Of a DNA stretch of 64,000 nucleotides, positions 1-12,947 are shown one piece after another; the stretch's first letter is position 1; the number at the start of each line of letters is the position of its first letter. Source of the stretch: Labyrinthula sp. Ha (lineage: Eukaryota; Sar; Bigyra; Labyrinthulida; Labyrinthulaceae); NCBI GenBank assembly GCA_015227615.1, contig JAALGZ010000020.1:1-64000 (forward strand), read 5' to 3'. The translations under genes and the position numbers were made by a program. The notes under the pieces were generated by a model, which saw only the letters and a program-made list of their open reading frames with translations, had not been told where the DNA came from and did no database searches.

Positions 1-78
1 TTGACCATAATACTGAAATTACAAAATGTTCCAAATTCTAAAATTGGTTATAAATATTTAATTTATGCTTAATATATT

Positions 79-216
79 AGTTAGCATTTACAGATTTACA
101 AGTTACAATTGGATATATATTTTGGGTAATTATCAATTAACTACTAAGACACAATACATAATACAAGAAATACTTTTAAATACTTACATTTTACACATTT
201 ATACTAGATATTCACT
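79..216 (+). repeat. 5' LTR of the copia element
   Basis: This 138-bp LTR begins AGTTAGC and ends TTCACT, so its ends carry the short inverted repeat AGT/ACT. It is preceded by ATATT, the same five bases that follow the 3' LTR. It matches 4806-4943 at about 133 of 138 positions, without gaps. The ends were set by comparing the two copies and their flanks. Confidence 0.93.
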
Positions 217-3200
217 TGGTTGCGACTGGCAAATGGTCCTCTACACTGTTAGATTTAAGGACAATACTATTCTCCCTCAAACTACGAAAGCTGCGAAGTT
301 AATTCTCTCTGACGCACTCAAAAATAAGGTTTTGGATTTGAGAACGCAAGAAAACTTCATCACATTCAAGAGGTTCATTGAGCTGTACATTAAGCAGCTG
401 AATCTTACCTGCGTAGAGTCTACTTACTCAAGTGATGGAACAGTAGTGGAAAACACAGAAAAAGCTGGTGAAGCTGTCCAACTGAACAAAGTCTGCAGAG
501 AAAAGGGAAGAAAACACTTGGACTTACTGGTGGACTCAATCAACCCAGAGCAACTTCCTGACTTTTCAAATGCTACGAAAACAGACTACTTTGTCCTTTC
601 CGAAGATGCGGACGAATTCATTTCTGATCATTTGATCACATTCTTTCCCGAACAAATTGACTACCTTACAAGTCTCACCTACCCTTACAGACTGAACAAA
701 ATCATTCGAACTCTAGGTCACAGCTTTTACCTGTCACGTGACACGCAACTTTCTGCAATCTTTTCAACTTTCATGAACTTAAAATGGAAAAACGAAGAAA
801 CTCTAATGGATTTCAATCAAAAATTCGACAAAGCTCTAACCTTCTGTACACAACATGGAATGTTTACGAAGACGCTTGACCAGGCAATGATTTACGTTTC
901 AAAGATCAAGGAAAATCGAACTAGCAACAACATTCTACTTTCTACACTTACAAATTTAGATTTAACAAGCAATGAAAAACTTAACACCGTTCAGTCTCAA
1001 ATCTCTTCTAAGGTCTACGCACACGATCCCAGAGGCATTTTACCACATGACGAAACTCTTACAGTAAACTTCACAAACTACCAAACTAACAATCAGAAGA
1101 GCTCAAACAACTTTAGACTTCCACAAAACACCTGCGTCTTGTGCGGTGAAAACTTTTCCAGCGGATTCAACAATCATTACAGGAGCTGCAAAGCAAAAGG
1201 AAACACATGCTCATGTGGAAGAAGAAACCATTTGGAAAGCGTGTGTACCAGATTTGCCAGTGAAAGAAGGTTTCTACAGAGTCTTAAAAACAGGAAAAAC
1301 AGAACACCGAAAACATTCAACAACACAGGCAAACAAATTCAGTCCTCGAATGCAGCAACTTACATCACAGAAGACAAACCACTGGTAGCTCCTGAAACAT
1401 TCGTCACTTTCCTTACAAACAAATCTACCTCCCAATCTTACCTGGCTGAAGAAAATGTCAAGAACTCACAAACAGGAGGACAGAATTTGGTCTCGTGTGT
1501 CATTGACACTGGTTCTAGTTGCAATGTTTTTAACGACCCGTGCTTCTTTACTCATCTAAACCTTTACAAAAACGAAAACACGATTCAAGTTTTGAAAAAC
1601 AAAGTAATGATCACTGGTGTTGGAACAGTCCAGATCAAATTTTCTGACACTACAAGATCTCTAACACTTCCAGCTTACTACATCAAAGATGCAGAAACAT
1701 GTTTACTTTCAAACAAGCTCCTCTACCAGTTGGGATGCAACATTAACTACGATCCTTCACATGGATCGATCAAGTTTGCAAATGGAGAGCACAGCAAGCT
1801 TCAGAACATTAATGGCATCAGTAAAGCTTGGATTGAACACAGCACGGATCCTTGCTACACAACCCTGGATCATTCACCAGACTCGATCTGGCACTACAGG
1901 TTCATGCATGCATCAACAAACAAACTTTCTCACCTTGGGCTTTTTGAAAATGAAAAATTTACTAGCGCGGACTGTGAAACATGTGCCTTAACTAAGATGA
2001 GACGAATGCCTTTGAAAACTGATTCGCTCCTTAAGACTAAGGCACGGAAGAAAAATCAGGTTTGGCATTTGGACCTGCTGCTACCAAGCAGGCACCACAC
2101 AGGATGCATGTTGGTGGTTGCTGATCAATTTACTCGATGGATTTGGACATCGTTTTCACTCTCAACCAAATCATCTGACTTGAAACACAGCTTTTACAAT
2201 TTACTTAGCCAGGCAAAAACAAGTTGCAATCTCCTTGTTTTAGACAGACAAACTGGATTTTTAACTACAGAATTTCTTAGCACACTTCATGAAAACAAAA
2301 TCCGTTTTAAACTTGTAACTCCGGAAAGACATGGAGAAACAAATGGTTTAGCAGAACGTTCAATTCTTTCACTTAGAACACTTGCTAGATCTGCGCTTAA
2401 ACATGCAAAACTCTCCACTGACTGGTGGAAATTTGCTGTCAACTACGCTTCCTTCATTAAAAACAGATTACCTCACATCGCCTTGGAAAACCTAACCCCT
2501 TTTGAAGTTTTTCATGGGTACAAACCAAAGCTCCAACATGTAAAAGTGTTTGGATGTTTAGCACACAAAATTGTGCCAACTCAGCAAAGAAAAGACAAGT
2601 TCAATGATGTTTCAATTCCTTTGATTTTTCTTGGCTTCGATCCACTTGGATCTTTCCTTACTTGTACCTTACTAAACAAAAGAACAAAAAGAATCTCACA
2701 TGCACAATTACAAGACATTCATTTCGTAGAAACTAAATTTCATGATTCAATTTCAAGAGCAGAAAAGTTACCATTGATTAAAATTTCAAAACATTCAATG
2801 AATCTTTACGAAACTGACTCTACAGAGAGTAGTGGCTCTGATGATGATTCAACCACAGAACCAAGTCATTCTCTAAACTTTGAAACTAGCAAGTCTAGTA
2901 CTACACCAGAGGAAATCAATCCTCCAGAAGATGATGAAGAAACACCCCAACTGCACCTGTTGAATCTAGCAACTTAGACACTGAAGGTACGCAACAGCAC
3001 CCGATCTTCAAACAATCACACTCTCGAACAGGAAGAACACTTAAGCTTCCAAAACGATTTGAAAATTCCTTAAACTACTTTGTCTACGAAACTTCAGAGT
3101 CAACGAAACACAAGATTAAAAATCGAACTCCCAGACAAAAGGAAAAACTAAAAGAAATCATTTTAGACTCAAAACTTAAGCAACACCCGAGAATGTACAA

Positions 3201-4805
3201 AGACCTCGCCAACCATCCGCAAAAGGAAGAGTACGACAAGGCAATTCAGAAGGAGCTTCAGCACATGCATGCTAGAAATGTTCTTAGCATCGTGAAGCGC
3301 TCAGAAATTAACACAAAGGACGAGGTTGGAAAATTGATTTTTGTTTTGACAAGAAAAAGAAGTGGTCTAGCAAAAGCTCGACTTGTCTTCAACGGACGTC
3401 ATCAAAAGTACAAACTTCAAGCAGACTACTCTTCTCCTACTCTACACCTAGACAGCCTTGCAACAGCTCTAACTCTAGCTGCTCAACAGCAATTTTCATT
3501 CAGAACAGCAGATGTAGAAGCTGCTTTTCTCTACGCACCTCTACCAAAAGATGTTAAACTTTTTGCAGAAATTCCTGAAGGACATCCTGACTTCTCACTT
3601 AGAAAAGATCACGTCTTACTAATTAAAAGAAACCTCTACGGGTTACGTGAGGCACCACTAATTTGGTGGAATCATTTTTCAAACATCATGAAAACATCAC
3701 TCAAACTTAACCAATCACAGTACGATGAGTGTGTTTTCTTTGGAAAAGACATCTACATTCTTTCTTACGTTGACGATTTACTTTTACTGGGTACTCTCGC
3801 TAGAATTCAACATTGCACTCAAGCACTCAAGAAACATTTCAAGTTAAAAACTACTGAAATTAACCAAACAGTTGACTTCCTTGGTTGCGTGATTGAGAGA
3901 GATGAGCTTGGAAACTACTACCTTCAACAAGAAAGCTACTTGCGCAAGACTTTAAACAAATTTCAAACTTTCATCAAAATCTCTAACATTCCGATTCAAT
4001 CTGATTTTGACACACAACCAGTGGAAAAACTTAAAGACAAAGTGCCTTTTCGAGAGTGTTTGGGTAGCTTAGGCTTTTTGAGACACACCAGGTTGGACAT
4101 TTTGTTAGCTCTAAGTAAGATTGCAACTGGATCTACTGAACCATCAGTTAAACACTGGATTGCACTTCAAAGCCTACTAGGCTACTTACAACAGAATCAA
4201 TCTTTCAAAAGAACCTTCAGAATGGAAACAATTACTAAATTTCATCAAATTGTTGCTGTAGTTGACGCCTCTTTTGCAACTAACGCAATTTCTAGAAGAT
4301 CAACTTCAGGTAGGTACCTCTACCTTGACAGCACTTTAGTTTCTGCACATGCTTCAAACCAGGCAATCATTGCTACTTCTGCTCCTAATGCAGAGCTTTA
4401 CGAAGTCTACAGAGCAACTAAACATCTACTTTACATTCAAGGCTTAGTTACTGAAATGACAAATTCAAACGCAAAGCTCGGCATTCTTACTGATTCAGCA
4501 TCAACTGTAAAGACATTACAAAGACCTTTAACACTAAGGTACAAGTTTGCAGCAGTACAGGTAGCATTCATTAAATCTCATCTCAAAAATTCTAACCTGA
4601 CTGTTGCCTACCTCTCAAGACAGTTCAATTTTTCAGATGCTCTGACTAAACCTTTGGAATTTTAAACATTTAATAAGTTTTGGGAAGCTGCAACTTCAAA
4701 ATTTCAATGGAAACATACTTTAATCTAACTTACGACACAAATTAGGTTTTTTTTAATGGTTTTACCTTTTTTTACCTAATCCCCGTTTACATTTTGCGGG
4801 CACGG

Positions 4806-4943
4806 AGTTAGCATTTACAGATTTACAAGTTACAGTAAGATATATATTTTGGGTAATTATCAATTAACTACTAAGACACAATACATAATACAAGAAATAC
4901 TTTTAAATACTTACTTTTTACACATTTATACTTGATATTCACT
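4806..4943 (+). repeat. 3' LTR of the copia element
   Basis: This is the 138-bp partner of the 5' LTR, with about five substitutions and no length difference. It is followed by the ATATT duplication (4944-4948). Its end lies 38 bp before the start codon of the next gene, in the same orientation, so transcription initiated or ended in the LTR could affect that gene. Confidence 0.93.
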
Positions 4944-4981
4944 ATATTGAAACTGTAATTAAAAAACATAAAACAAAACAA

Positions 4982-5587
4982 ATGACAGTTTCAAGTATTA
5001 TAAAAGATGGATATCAAAAATATCAATTTATACCGACAGATCCTGAAGCTGCTTGGAAAAGTATTTTACCAAACTTTGATGAGTTTTTGCGTTATTGTTT
5101 TGGAAGTGAAAAAAGACTTGTTACTTCTAATGGAAACGGAATTTTGGCAACTGGAACAGAATATAAAGTATTTGAAGAAAAAAGAATAAGTACACTTGAA
5201 TATGTAGTTACTATAGCAGAAGGAGATGTAAGCCATGGAGAAATTACTTTTAAGTACATGAGTCAACGAACTGGAGAAAGTGGACAAGTTGAAACGAAGT
5301 TTCATTCTGAAAAAGGAATAATCACAGTTACAGTGGAAAGAAGATTTCAAGGACAGAGGCAAGTAGTTGGGGATAAGTTACACTTTTTCTTTTGCTTTCC
5401 ATTTTACTTTCATGGAATAAGAAGAAGAGACAAGAAAACAAACCTTCGCGCACAGTTTGTAGCAATGCTTTTGGATGAGTTCTTGACACACAGAGCTAGA
5501 ACTGCCCAGATGATAAATGTTCAGGAAGAGTTAATGGTAAAAAGTAATATGGAATCAGAAAAAAAAAATTTAGAGGAAGAAATTTAA
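4982..5587 (+). CDS. Uncharacterised 201-aa protein, possibly START/SRPBCC-like fold
   Basis: I do not recognise this protein. It is a single uninterrupted reading frame whose ATG follows an A-rich leader like those before other genes here. Residues about 55-125 show alternating hydrophobic and charged strands, followed by a hydrophobic and aromatic patch (about 130-142) and a helical, acidic C-terminus (about 150-201). This pattern is compatible with a helix-grip (START/polyketide-cyclase-like) fold, but no diagnostic motif is visible. There is no signal peptide and no convincing membrane span. The start codon lies 33 bp after the target-site duplication of the copia element, so the original promoter was probably displaced upstream or replaced by the LTR. 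That the frame is still open suggests the gene is functional or was only recently disturbed. Confidence 0.6.
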   Translation: MTVSSIIKDGYQKYQFIPTDPEAAWKSILPNFDEFLRYCFGSEKRLVTSNGNGILATGTEYKVFEEKRISTLEYVVTIAEGDVSHGEITFKYMSQRTGESGQVETKFHSEKGIITVTVERRFQGQRQVVGDKLHFFFCFPFYFHGIRRRDKKTNLRAQFVAMLLDEFLTHRARTAQMINVQEELMVKSNMESEKKNLEEEI

Positions 5588-8500
5588 TTAAGGTGTAAGT
5601 ATGGTTTTAATTGTTTTGACCCGGAAAAAAAAGAAATTAAAAGTCAATTAATATTGATGACTAGGAAAAAGCAAGCAAATTTTTTTATACTTTTTTTTTC
5701 TTCATTTCATTTGAGAAAACAAATTTTAAGTTATATCATTTCTAAGCCAAACAGAACTAACAAAGCGATGCTAAAGTATGCAACTTTGTATTTTTTACAA
5801 TGTCTTATCGACGTAGTGATAAGTTTCCTTGTGCTAACTAAATTGAGTAACCTCATGGCCAAACAAATCATAACAAGAAGAATTAAAATATCAAGGATTC
5901 AGGACAAATTTCTGTTTTCCTAATGAATAACAACTGTCGTAAGAGCTCGGGATATAATTTAAAAAAGTCTTTAAAACAAAATATGGTAAAAATTTTCTCC
6001 ATATGTTTGTTGATCTGGATCATTATCTCAAAAGAAGGTACATTGGGCACTTAATGCAGGTTTGAGCCTAAAACAAGTCAGAAAGTGAAAGGCGGAACCA
6101 GTTTTAACAGTTTAGATCCGGTCAATGGGTGAAAGAATAAAAAACCTGCATTCTCTAAAATACCTTAGTCGAATATGTGTACATTTAATCAGTTATCGAT
6201 TATCTGTCATCATGATGTTATCAATTGATGTAGCAGAATTAGTAAGCGAAGCATTATGGGAGATTGAAGCATAACTAATCTTACACATTATCTACGATAG
6301 AACCACAATAAAGAGCACAGGTAACAGCAAGCCAGTGAATGAGAATAGAAAGACTATTCACGGGTATTAAGACTTAGACCTACAAAAATCAAGTATTCTA
6401 TGCCTTTACAAAGTATAAAGTTCTATATTTTGTTTCATCTAAGAACCTATTGTGCGTAAATCGAATTAGATTGACACGAACCTATTCATGGGAATCCTGA
6501 TTTAGCCCAGCTTCTAAGCCCTATGTAATTGTTAGTATCTATTCCTCACTTCCGAGTACCTGATTGTTCGATAGTCCACCCCTAGCAGATAAGAAGTACT
6601 ATTCTATCTGCTCTTCCTCATTCCAACTATTAAAACCGATTTCTCTTCCTTTTGCTGATTCTGCATAAAGCGTTGCTTTGTGTTTTCTTTTGGGCGAAGC
6701 TGGACTTTCAACAGATTTTTCAACCGTATCTTCATTTAAAAAATAAGCAGTGGAAGTTTAGAATCTGATTCTACTGAGTCCTTTGTCTCAACATCTTCAC
6801 CCACAAGGATTCTAACTTCTTTCATATAGTTCCTCTCAAATGCTGGTTAAAGTACGTCGCAGTAATATATTCAAGCTCTGGCCAAACATTCTCTACTTTA
6901 TTTTACTTCTATCAACTTTCATAGGTTAAGTAAATACTTCAGTGAATAGTTGCTTGAAAGAACTTCTCTTTGTTTTGTATTACTTTTTAAAAGAAAATAG
7001 AGAGTTCTTCATTGCAACAATTGGTTTTATGGCATTCTCTAGGCTCATTTCAACATCATTATAGAAATTTTGAATAAATGGAAAAGAAGCTCTAGCTAAA
7101 AACTCCCACGTTGTTAAAGCTGTAACTTCCATCAACTCATTTGAAAAAAAAGTTCGCGAAATGGAAAGATAGAACAGGTAGGCAAAGTTGTTTAATACAA
7201 GCAGTAGTAGTCTGTAGAGTATTTACGTAGCCAAAAATGTTAGCAAAGTTTCTGGAAGAGTTCATTCCTTTTATAGGTGGTTCTTCTTTATTCAGTTCTT
7301 ATTTATTCTTGTTTGCTTATGTTAGCACATATGGGTTAGCTATTTGTGGCAAAGCACACCTTTCGTATCAAAAAACGAGCATTAGAATTGTATTGATTTT
7401 ATTGAAATTTCATCAATCATTTGCTGAATTAAGTCATTCAACAAGCAATGAAATAAGAGGGTAATACAGCAATCCCAAGTGGATGATTGACAGCAAAGGA
7501 TCCCAGACCCTCTCACTTACTTCTTAAAGATAGAATTGTCGGTGAAAACCTGTTACACCGTCTATTTATCAAGACTAGATGAACTTCGGAAAAATGTGAA
7601 ACTATTGTCCAACGACGAAACTATTTTTTCCCTGTTCAATCAAATGCAGCATAAAATATCTATGTTCTCTGGAGACTGTCCCCAAAAGGCACTTGTCCTG
7701 CACTTATTTTGTTGTTTGGAAAAAACAAGCTATACTTGACAGAATAATGAGGAGCAAGTGATAAATTGTTTTTATATAATTAATCTTCTTAAATTCCATG
7801 GATAATAAAGTGATGTTCATAAAAATTACTTAAAATTTTTCTTATCAAATCCAAAATGCAGTGCATAGGTATTGCAAGAAATGTAACATTTTAGTCATAA
7901 ATTGCAAATTGCATATGCTTGAAAATGCCTTGTCATATTCTATTGCAAAAAGTAAAGGTTTGTAGGCTAGCTCCATTCATTTAATGTTTTGTCGACAGGC
8001 GTTTGCTTCAGTTAAGATAGAATTTTCATTGCTATATACTGTACTTAATAGATAGTTTGATAAGAATCAGCCCCAAAGAACTGAAAAATTCAAACATAAT
8101 ATCTAACAACTTTCATCAAAAGTAGCACAGAAACATTGTTTTATAGAGTAACCGTTGGTAGCAGCAATAAAAATATAAATTTCGTGTAATGAATGGAAGT
8201 TTGAGCTCCCCAAAACTTGTCTTAATTAATTTAAAACTTGGAAACCATCATAGGCTGATCTTTCATTTTTGTTAACTTAAACCAAAATAAGAGAATCGTT
8301 AAAAAATAATTGTAGTTTAATAGATTCTAGCTATAGATTGTCAATATTTGTCTCTATTTTGCTGGTACTGGTAAATATTCAACTGGAGTAGAAAAAATCA
8401 CATATATTTAGTTTGACAGGTGCAAAGAAAGGAAGTTCCATCAGCAAATGTATTGTGAATAAAATAAAAATTAACGTCAAATGGAGAAGAAAAGCAGAAG

Positions 8501-11500
8501 AAAATAAATCCTCTGAAGAAAATCTAGTTGACACGGCTAGCTTTGGAACATCTATATTCTCAAATTCGTTTTACTGAATAACCAACAGACTTACCACTTA
8601 TAGAATAAATTTCTCAATCCAATTATGTACACTTCCAGTATTAAGCTGCAAAGCTAGTTAACTGCCTATATATAGAAGGATTTTCCATAAGTGTATTTTA
8701 GAGAGAACTGTGATGTTTCAAATAAATGATAGGAATAACATATTACACATAATATATATTAAGAATTTTGATTTTAAACTGGACGTCCTATGTTATTGAT
8801 ATTTAGAAAAGCCTCTGCGATGGATGAGTAAACTGATATTAGTGAAATAAAGAACAGAGAGCTGATATTCAATTTAAAGACAAGAGCTCAGCCCATCCAT
8901 ACGGAAAGCTGGTAAACAAAAAACAAAGCAAAACCTCGATATGAAGAAATCTAAGGAATATAGTTTTGGATCTTAGAAACCTAAGTAAGTAATACAACTT
9001 TTCCTCCTTCGAAAGTACTACTTTCTGATATTTTTAATGTGAGCATACAGTAAGACCATAGATATATTATGGGAAAGTGACGAGTCTCTTTGCCCCTGAT
9101 GGAGAGAACCCGAGATTATAAATTTTAAAAAGAGTGGGAAGATTCATATACTTTTTGCACTAAAAATATTTTTGACATGATCCCAACGAGAGTCTCATTA
9201 TACTTCTTAGCCCAATGAATAACTCCCAAAATTCTAAGTAAGACTGGTGCTACAGCAAGCAAGTCTTAATCCCAGAATAAAAGCATACCGAAACAAGAAC
9301 TAGTGGTTGCCTCGGCAGCGATGTCATTCCTGTATTTGGTGAGTTTTCAACCATATTTATCACTTCTTCTCTTAAGTTAAAGTTTTGATAACATACTAAT
9401 GATAGCCCTTGCCAGTATGACAAATAACTTTTATCTGGTATGCTAAGAAATGAGTTGCTGATATGTATGATATAGTAGTTTGCTTTAAGGAAAGCAATTT
9501 GGGCTCTAATTTAATCTAGTTAAAATCAACCAACTGAAGCGATAAAAACTTAATATTCTAATATTATTGAGATTTATACGAACTTAGTTATCAGTATATT
9601 GCAACTGTATTAATAGCTAATACACAACCGATGTTAGAAGTCTTGAAATTTTTATAACTTTGTGTGTAATATTTAGTATAAGGAATAAATCGATTGTTTT
9701 CAAAGTGATTACTATAAAGTAAATTCGATGTATTAAAAATACAATTGTAAAGTATTGAAAACCCATCGGCGAAAGAAAAACCATGTTTTATGTGATTTTC
9801 CAAAAAAAAATAATAGTTATTATTATATGTTTCTCTTAGTTTGGTTAGATTATTAAATTTAAAAATCTTTATTCTTAATATTATTGTATAATTATATTGA
9901 TAAGGAAATGAACAGGGAGAAAAACCGGAGAACCGTGCAAGATATTTCAAACCACCTATTGGATTCTTTAGATCTGATAATTAGTTAATCACTATTTTTA
10001 CTATAAGAAAAAGACCTATCTAATGCCTAAAATAAGAACTTTAGGGTGATATTTACAGAGAACCAACTGTTTAGAATGAATATACAATGTTTAATGTCGA
10101 CTTTATTTATACGGAAAGCACTCTTAGTTCAGTAGCTTTCTCTGTCGCCTCAACTTTCTCTCTATTGCCTTAGAAAGGTATGATTAAGCGAAGTTAAAAT
10201 TACAATAGAAGTCGCTACTAGGGAATACCTACCACTTTGTAGCTCTCCTAAATCATAAACCTGCCGTGAATTAGGTTGCTTGAAAATGGTTTACATAAAC
10301 TCTAATTAAATGATTATTTGCTTAGTGGTTAGACTAATCGCTATTGTCCTGGCATTCTTGGTGCAAGTATCAACAATAAGACATGAGCTTATGGATGAAT
10401 CATGAAATTATTTCCCAAGAATATAATAAACAATGAGACTAAGCTAGAAAATGACCTTGTTGTTACTTAAGTAGTAAGTCTAACACGTAATTTGAGGTAC
10501 AACAGTTACAGACGCAATAATAGAATAATTGGTAATCATAACACCTGACCCAAATCTATTAGTATTAAACAAAATCATCAATAATACTAAATTGAGCTAG
10601 CTAAGCAATAATAATCTTGTAGAATTGAGCTAGTTACGGCCTTGGCAACATTACAATATGGAACGAAGTTGGAAAAATAGTATTATCTTTTCATATGAAG
10701 TTTTACACAGCTCTTCCACAGAGTTTAAATCTCATAATGGTATGCGAACGACGGCAGACTGAGTAAGAGAATGTAAACCTGCTCAAGAATTTTCCCAGTT
10801 AGTGTTCATGTCATATAGAAGCCAACTTAGATAGTTAAATAACTTAAACTTAGACCCCCTCGGAAGTATTAATATGCAAGAATGGTTCAAATGTATTAGT
10901 GGAAGCACTATAGGGGGACGATCAACTGAATAATCCTCACTCCTTGCTCTCTAAAGTTATTCTCCGTACCATATATTTATTGAAACATCTTATCCCAAAT
11001 AACGGTTAAATAGAACAAACATTACTATGGATTTCCTAAAGTTGCTTTATGTAAAACATTATTTTCGGTCTGGTAACATCATTTGGATCCTTTGAAACAA
11101 TGAGTGTAAAATACGAGACACAATAAAGGTAACTGACTTTTATATTTTAAGTTATAATTATTATCACAAAAATGACAACAGTAGCATATAATTTACATTG
11201 GGCAATATAGGTATCAAATACCAAAATATTTCTTGTTCATAATTCCAAGTTACGTGTTTATCTTCTATCACAATTGGATGTAATTTTTTATGAGGTTTTA
11301 AGCTTATCTAAGCCTAGTTCATTAACTTTTTATGGAATATAAGAATAGGATGCAGCGTGGAAATATAATTAGCAATAGAGATTGAGGGCTTACTCTGAGA
11401 ACAGGTCCCGCTAGTATTCTATTATGAATACTTCACACTAAACGCAAAAGTAGCAGACCACACGTGTGATAAAAATTACTTAAAATAAACTAGTGAGTTA

Positions 11501-12032
11501 ATTTTTAAATCAATTACGTAGACTAGCGACTCTGTTCTCAAATTGCTTACTGTCTTTAATTAGCGTGCAATCTACCGATATGTCACACTGGGAAATGTTG
11601 GGTTTACGTGTATTGAAGGTAGTTCCTCCTTCTTGTATTAAGTATCAAAATATACTAACCAAACAAAAATCAATATATAAGCTTAATAGCACGCGTGTTG
11701 TCTTACGTTTTTCTAATTATTAAAAATTAGAGCATCTATATAATTTTTTACCAAGTTCTCACTAACAAGCGTACTACTACAACGCACTACACAAAGCCAC
11801 ACATAATTAACTAAAAAATAAAACTAAATATTATTGTAATATTGAATATCTGAACCAAAAGAAGTGTAAAGTAAGTTCTCATACACAACACATGTACTCT
11901 GCGTCCTCAAACTATTTTGGTTTAGACTTCCTGTTTTAGCAGTCACAGTGTTGCATTACTGCAGCTATATTGGAATATATCTAGATTCTAAAAAAAGACT
12001 ACCGTTGATTCCATTCCAAAAAAACAATATAG
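5588..12032. other. Gene desert of about 6.4 kb
   Basis: This AT-rich stretch lies between the unknown 201-aa gene and RPC4. It holds only short open frames (for example 89 codons at 5654-5923 on plus and 119 at 9591-9950 on minus). Their composition is low-complexity Asn/Phe/Ile/Tyr/Lys, as expected by chance at this base composition. The only stretch that reads like old coding sequence is 6599-7224 on minus, listed separately. No tRNA, snRNA or terminal-repeat element was recognised by eye. Confidence 0.6.
6599..7224 (-). pseudogene. Possible eroded coding remnant, family unknown
   Basis: On the minus strand three neighbouring open stretches read as protein-like sequence in shifting frames. 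The first has about 80 codons and includes ELMEVTALTTWEFLARAS. A second contains ENVWPELEYITATYFNQHL. The last has about 45 codons, includes KRKHKATLYAESAKGREIG and ends at a stop at 6599. Together they look like one decayed gene with at least two frame changes and several stops. Open stretches of this size also arise by chance in AT-rich DNA, so this is tentative. No family is recognised. Short introns could account for some of the frame changes, but I could not place convincing splice sites. Confidence 0.25.
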
Positions 12033-12918
12033 ATGTTCAAACCAAGAAAGATTAAGAAGCCTAAAGCCATAAAAAGCAACGCACAGAAACGCCTTGAGGA
12101 ACAAGAAAAAGCACGAAAAAAAGAAGGTACGTAGACTTCAAAACACTTATACTATAGAACAACAAAAGGCAACAAGGGAAGAGGAAGTAGATGAAAAACA
12201 AGCTCAGAACGTTTCAGAAAGGCCCTCCATCCCAGCAGAAGCACCAAGACCATTACCTGTCTTACCAGTTGGACAGCAAGATGAAAAACCCAAGGACGAT
12301 AACAAATCAGTTCCATCCTCATCGTCTGAGGAGAAAAGTGAAGCAGAACCTCAAGTGCTTCCCATATCTTTCTCAGACCATCTTCAATCTGAGCTAAGAA
12401 AACAGGAAAATAATCCAGAAAAGAAACTTGATCCATTAACCGCTCCATTTCTTCCTTCAAATGTTGTCAATGATTCCAAAGTTCTGGAAAGAATTAGATC
12501 TCTCTGCCTCTTTCAACTTCCTAAAACACTTCCAGATTCTTTAGTTAAGCCAGTTGAAAGCTTGGAAAACTTTGATGAGCTTGAAGCTTTGGGTTTAGAA
12601 GAAACAGCAAAAGCGGATTACTTCAAAGTTGCAGATGGTTTAAACTCATTTAAGAAAAATAAATACGCTTCTGGAAAAATTGGAAAGATCAAAGTCTATA
12701 AAAGTGGCAAAGTCAAACTTTTTCTTAATGGGGTCGCCTTTGATCTATCAGCTGGCTTAACAGTAGACTTTAGGGAAGAAGCAGCAAGACTAAACGAAAG
12801 GGAAATTAGTACTCTAGGTATGGTTCTTGGTAGGGTTCAAGCGATACCCGATTTAGAAGCTTTGTTGAAAGTAGGAAAAACAAAACCCAAAATTGCTGTT
12901 AACGAAGATTTTATTTAG
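12033..12918 (+). CDS. RPC4: RNA polymerase III subunit RPC4 (RPC53 family)
   Basis: This is the Pol III-specific subunit that, with RPC5, forms a TFIIF-like dimer acting in initiation, termination and reinitiation in the nucleus. The C-terminal Rpc4 domain (about residues 150-280) is clear from GKIGKIKVYKSGKVKL, a hydrophobic strand pair, LGMVLGRVQAIPDLEALL and the very C-terminal position. The N-terminal half is charged and low-complexity, as usual in the family. The protein begins MFKPRKIKKPK at 12033. A 31-nt intron (12127-12157) joins exon 1 (94 nt) to exon 2 in phase 1 and gives a 284-aa product. A continuous frame from 12094 reads across the intron in another frame but would lose the basic N-terminus. 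The stop lies 29 bp from that of the convergent lipase gene. Confidence 0.88.
12127..12157 (+). other. 31-nt spliceosomal intron in RPC4
   Basis: The intron begins GTACGT and ends ACTATAG. Removing it joins the frame opened by the ATG at 12033 to the conserved RPC4 frame in phase 1. If retained, it introduces an in-frame TAG at its seventh to ninth bases. Confidence 0.75.
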
Positions 12919-12947
12919 TTTATCTACAGAACGGAGCAAGAGTTTGT

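Larger units (their letters stand above)
79..4943 (+). mobile_element. Ty1/copia LTR retrotransposon, nearly whole
   Basis: This is a Pseudoviridae-type (copia) element of 4,865 bp with 138-bp LTRs at both ends. It is flanked by the 5-bp direct repeat ATATT (74-78 and 4944-4948), taken as the target-site duplication. Just inside the 5' LTR, at 217, a TGG-starting stretch fits a tRNA primer-binding site. Domains follow copia order: a Gag-like region (about 0.3-1.2 kb) with a cysteine/histidine cluster, an aspartic protease with a DTGSS motif (about 1.5 kb), an integrase zinc-binding HHCC region and DDE core (about 1.9-2.4 kb), a reverse transcriptase with YVDDLL (about 3.8 kb), and an RNase H domain (about 4.3-4.6 kb). 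Integrase before reverse transcriptase separates copia from gypsy. The coding part is open almost throughout, with about one interruption. The LTRs differ at about 5 of 138 positions, so the insertion is fairly recent. No envelope gene is seen. Confidence 0.95.

Noticed and set aside
5654-5923. 89-codon plus-strand frame
   Set aside because: It begins just after the 201-aa gene in a poly(T)-rich stretch, with no domain or clear leader; chance is sufficient.
9591-9950. 119-codon minus-strand frame
   Set aside because: Its composition is dominated by Asn, Tyr, Phe, Ile and Ser, as in translated AT-rich noise. It has no domain, and its length is near chance expectation for 64 kb at this composition.
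12094-12157. Continuous RPC4 start at 12094 without an intron
   Set aside because: It starts inside the lysine-rich stretch in a different frame. The spliced model from 12033 gives an A-rich leader, a typical basic N-terminus and an intron of the size seen elsewhere.
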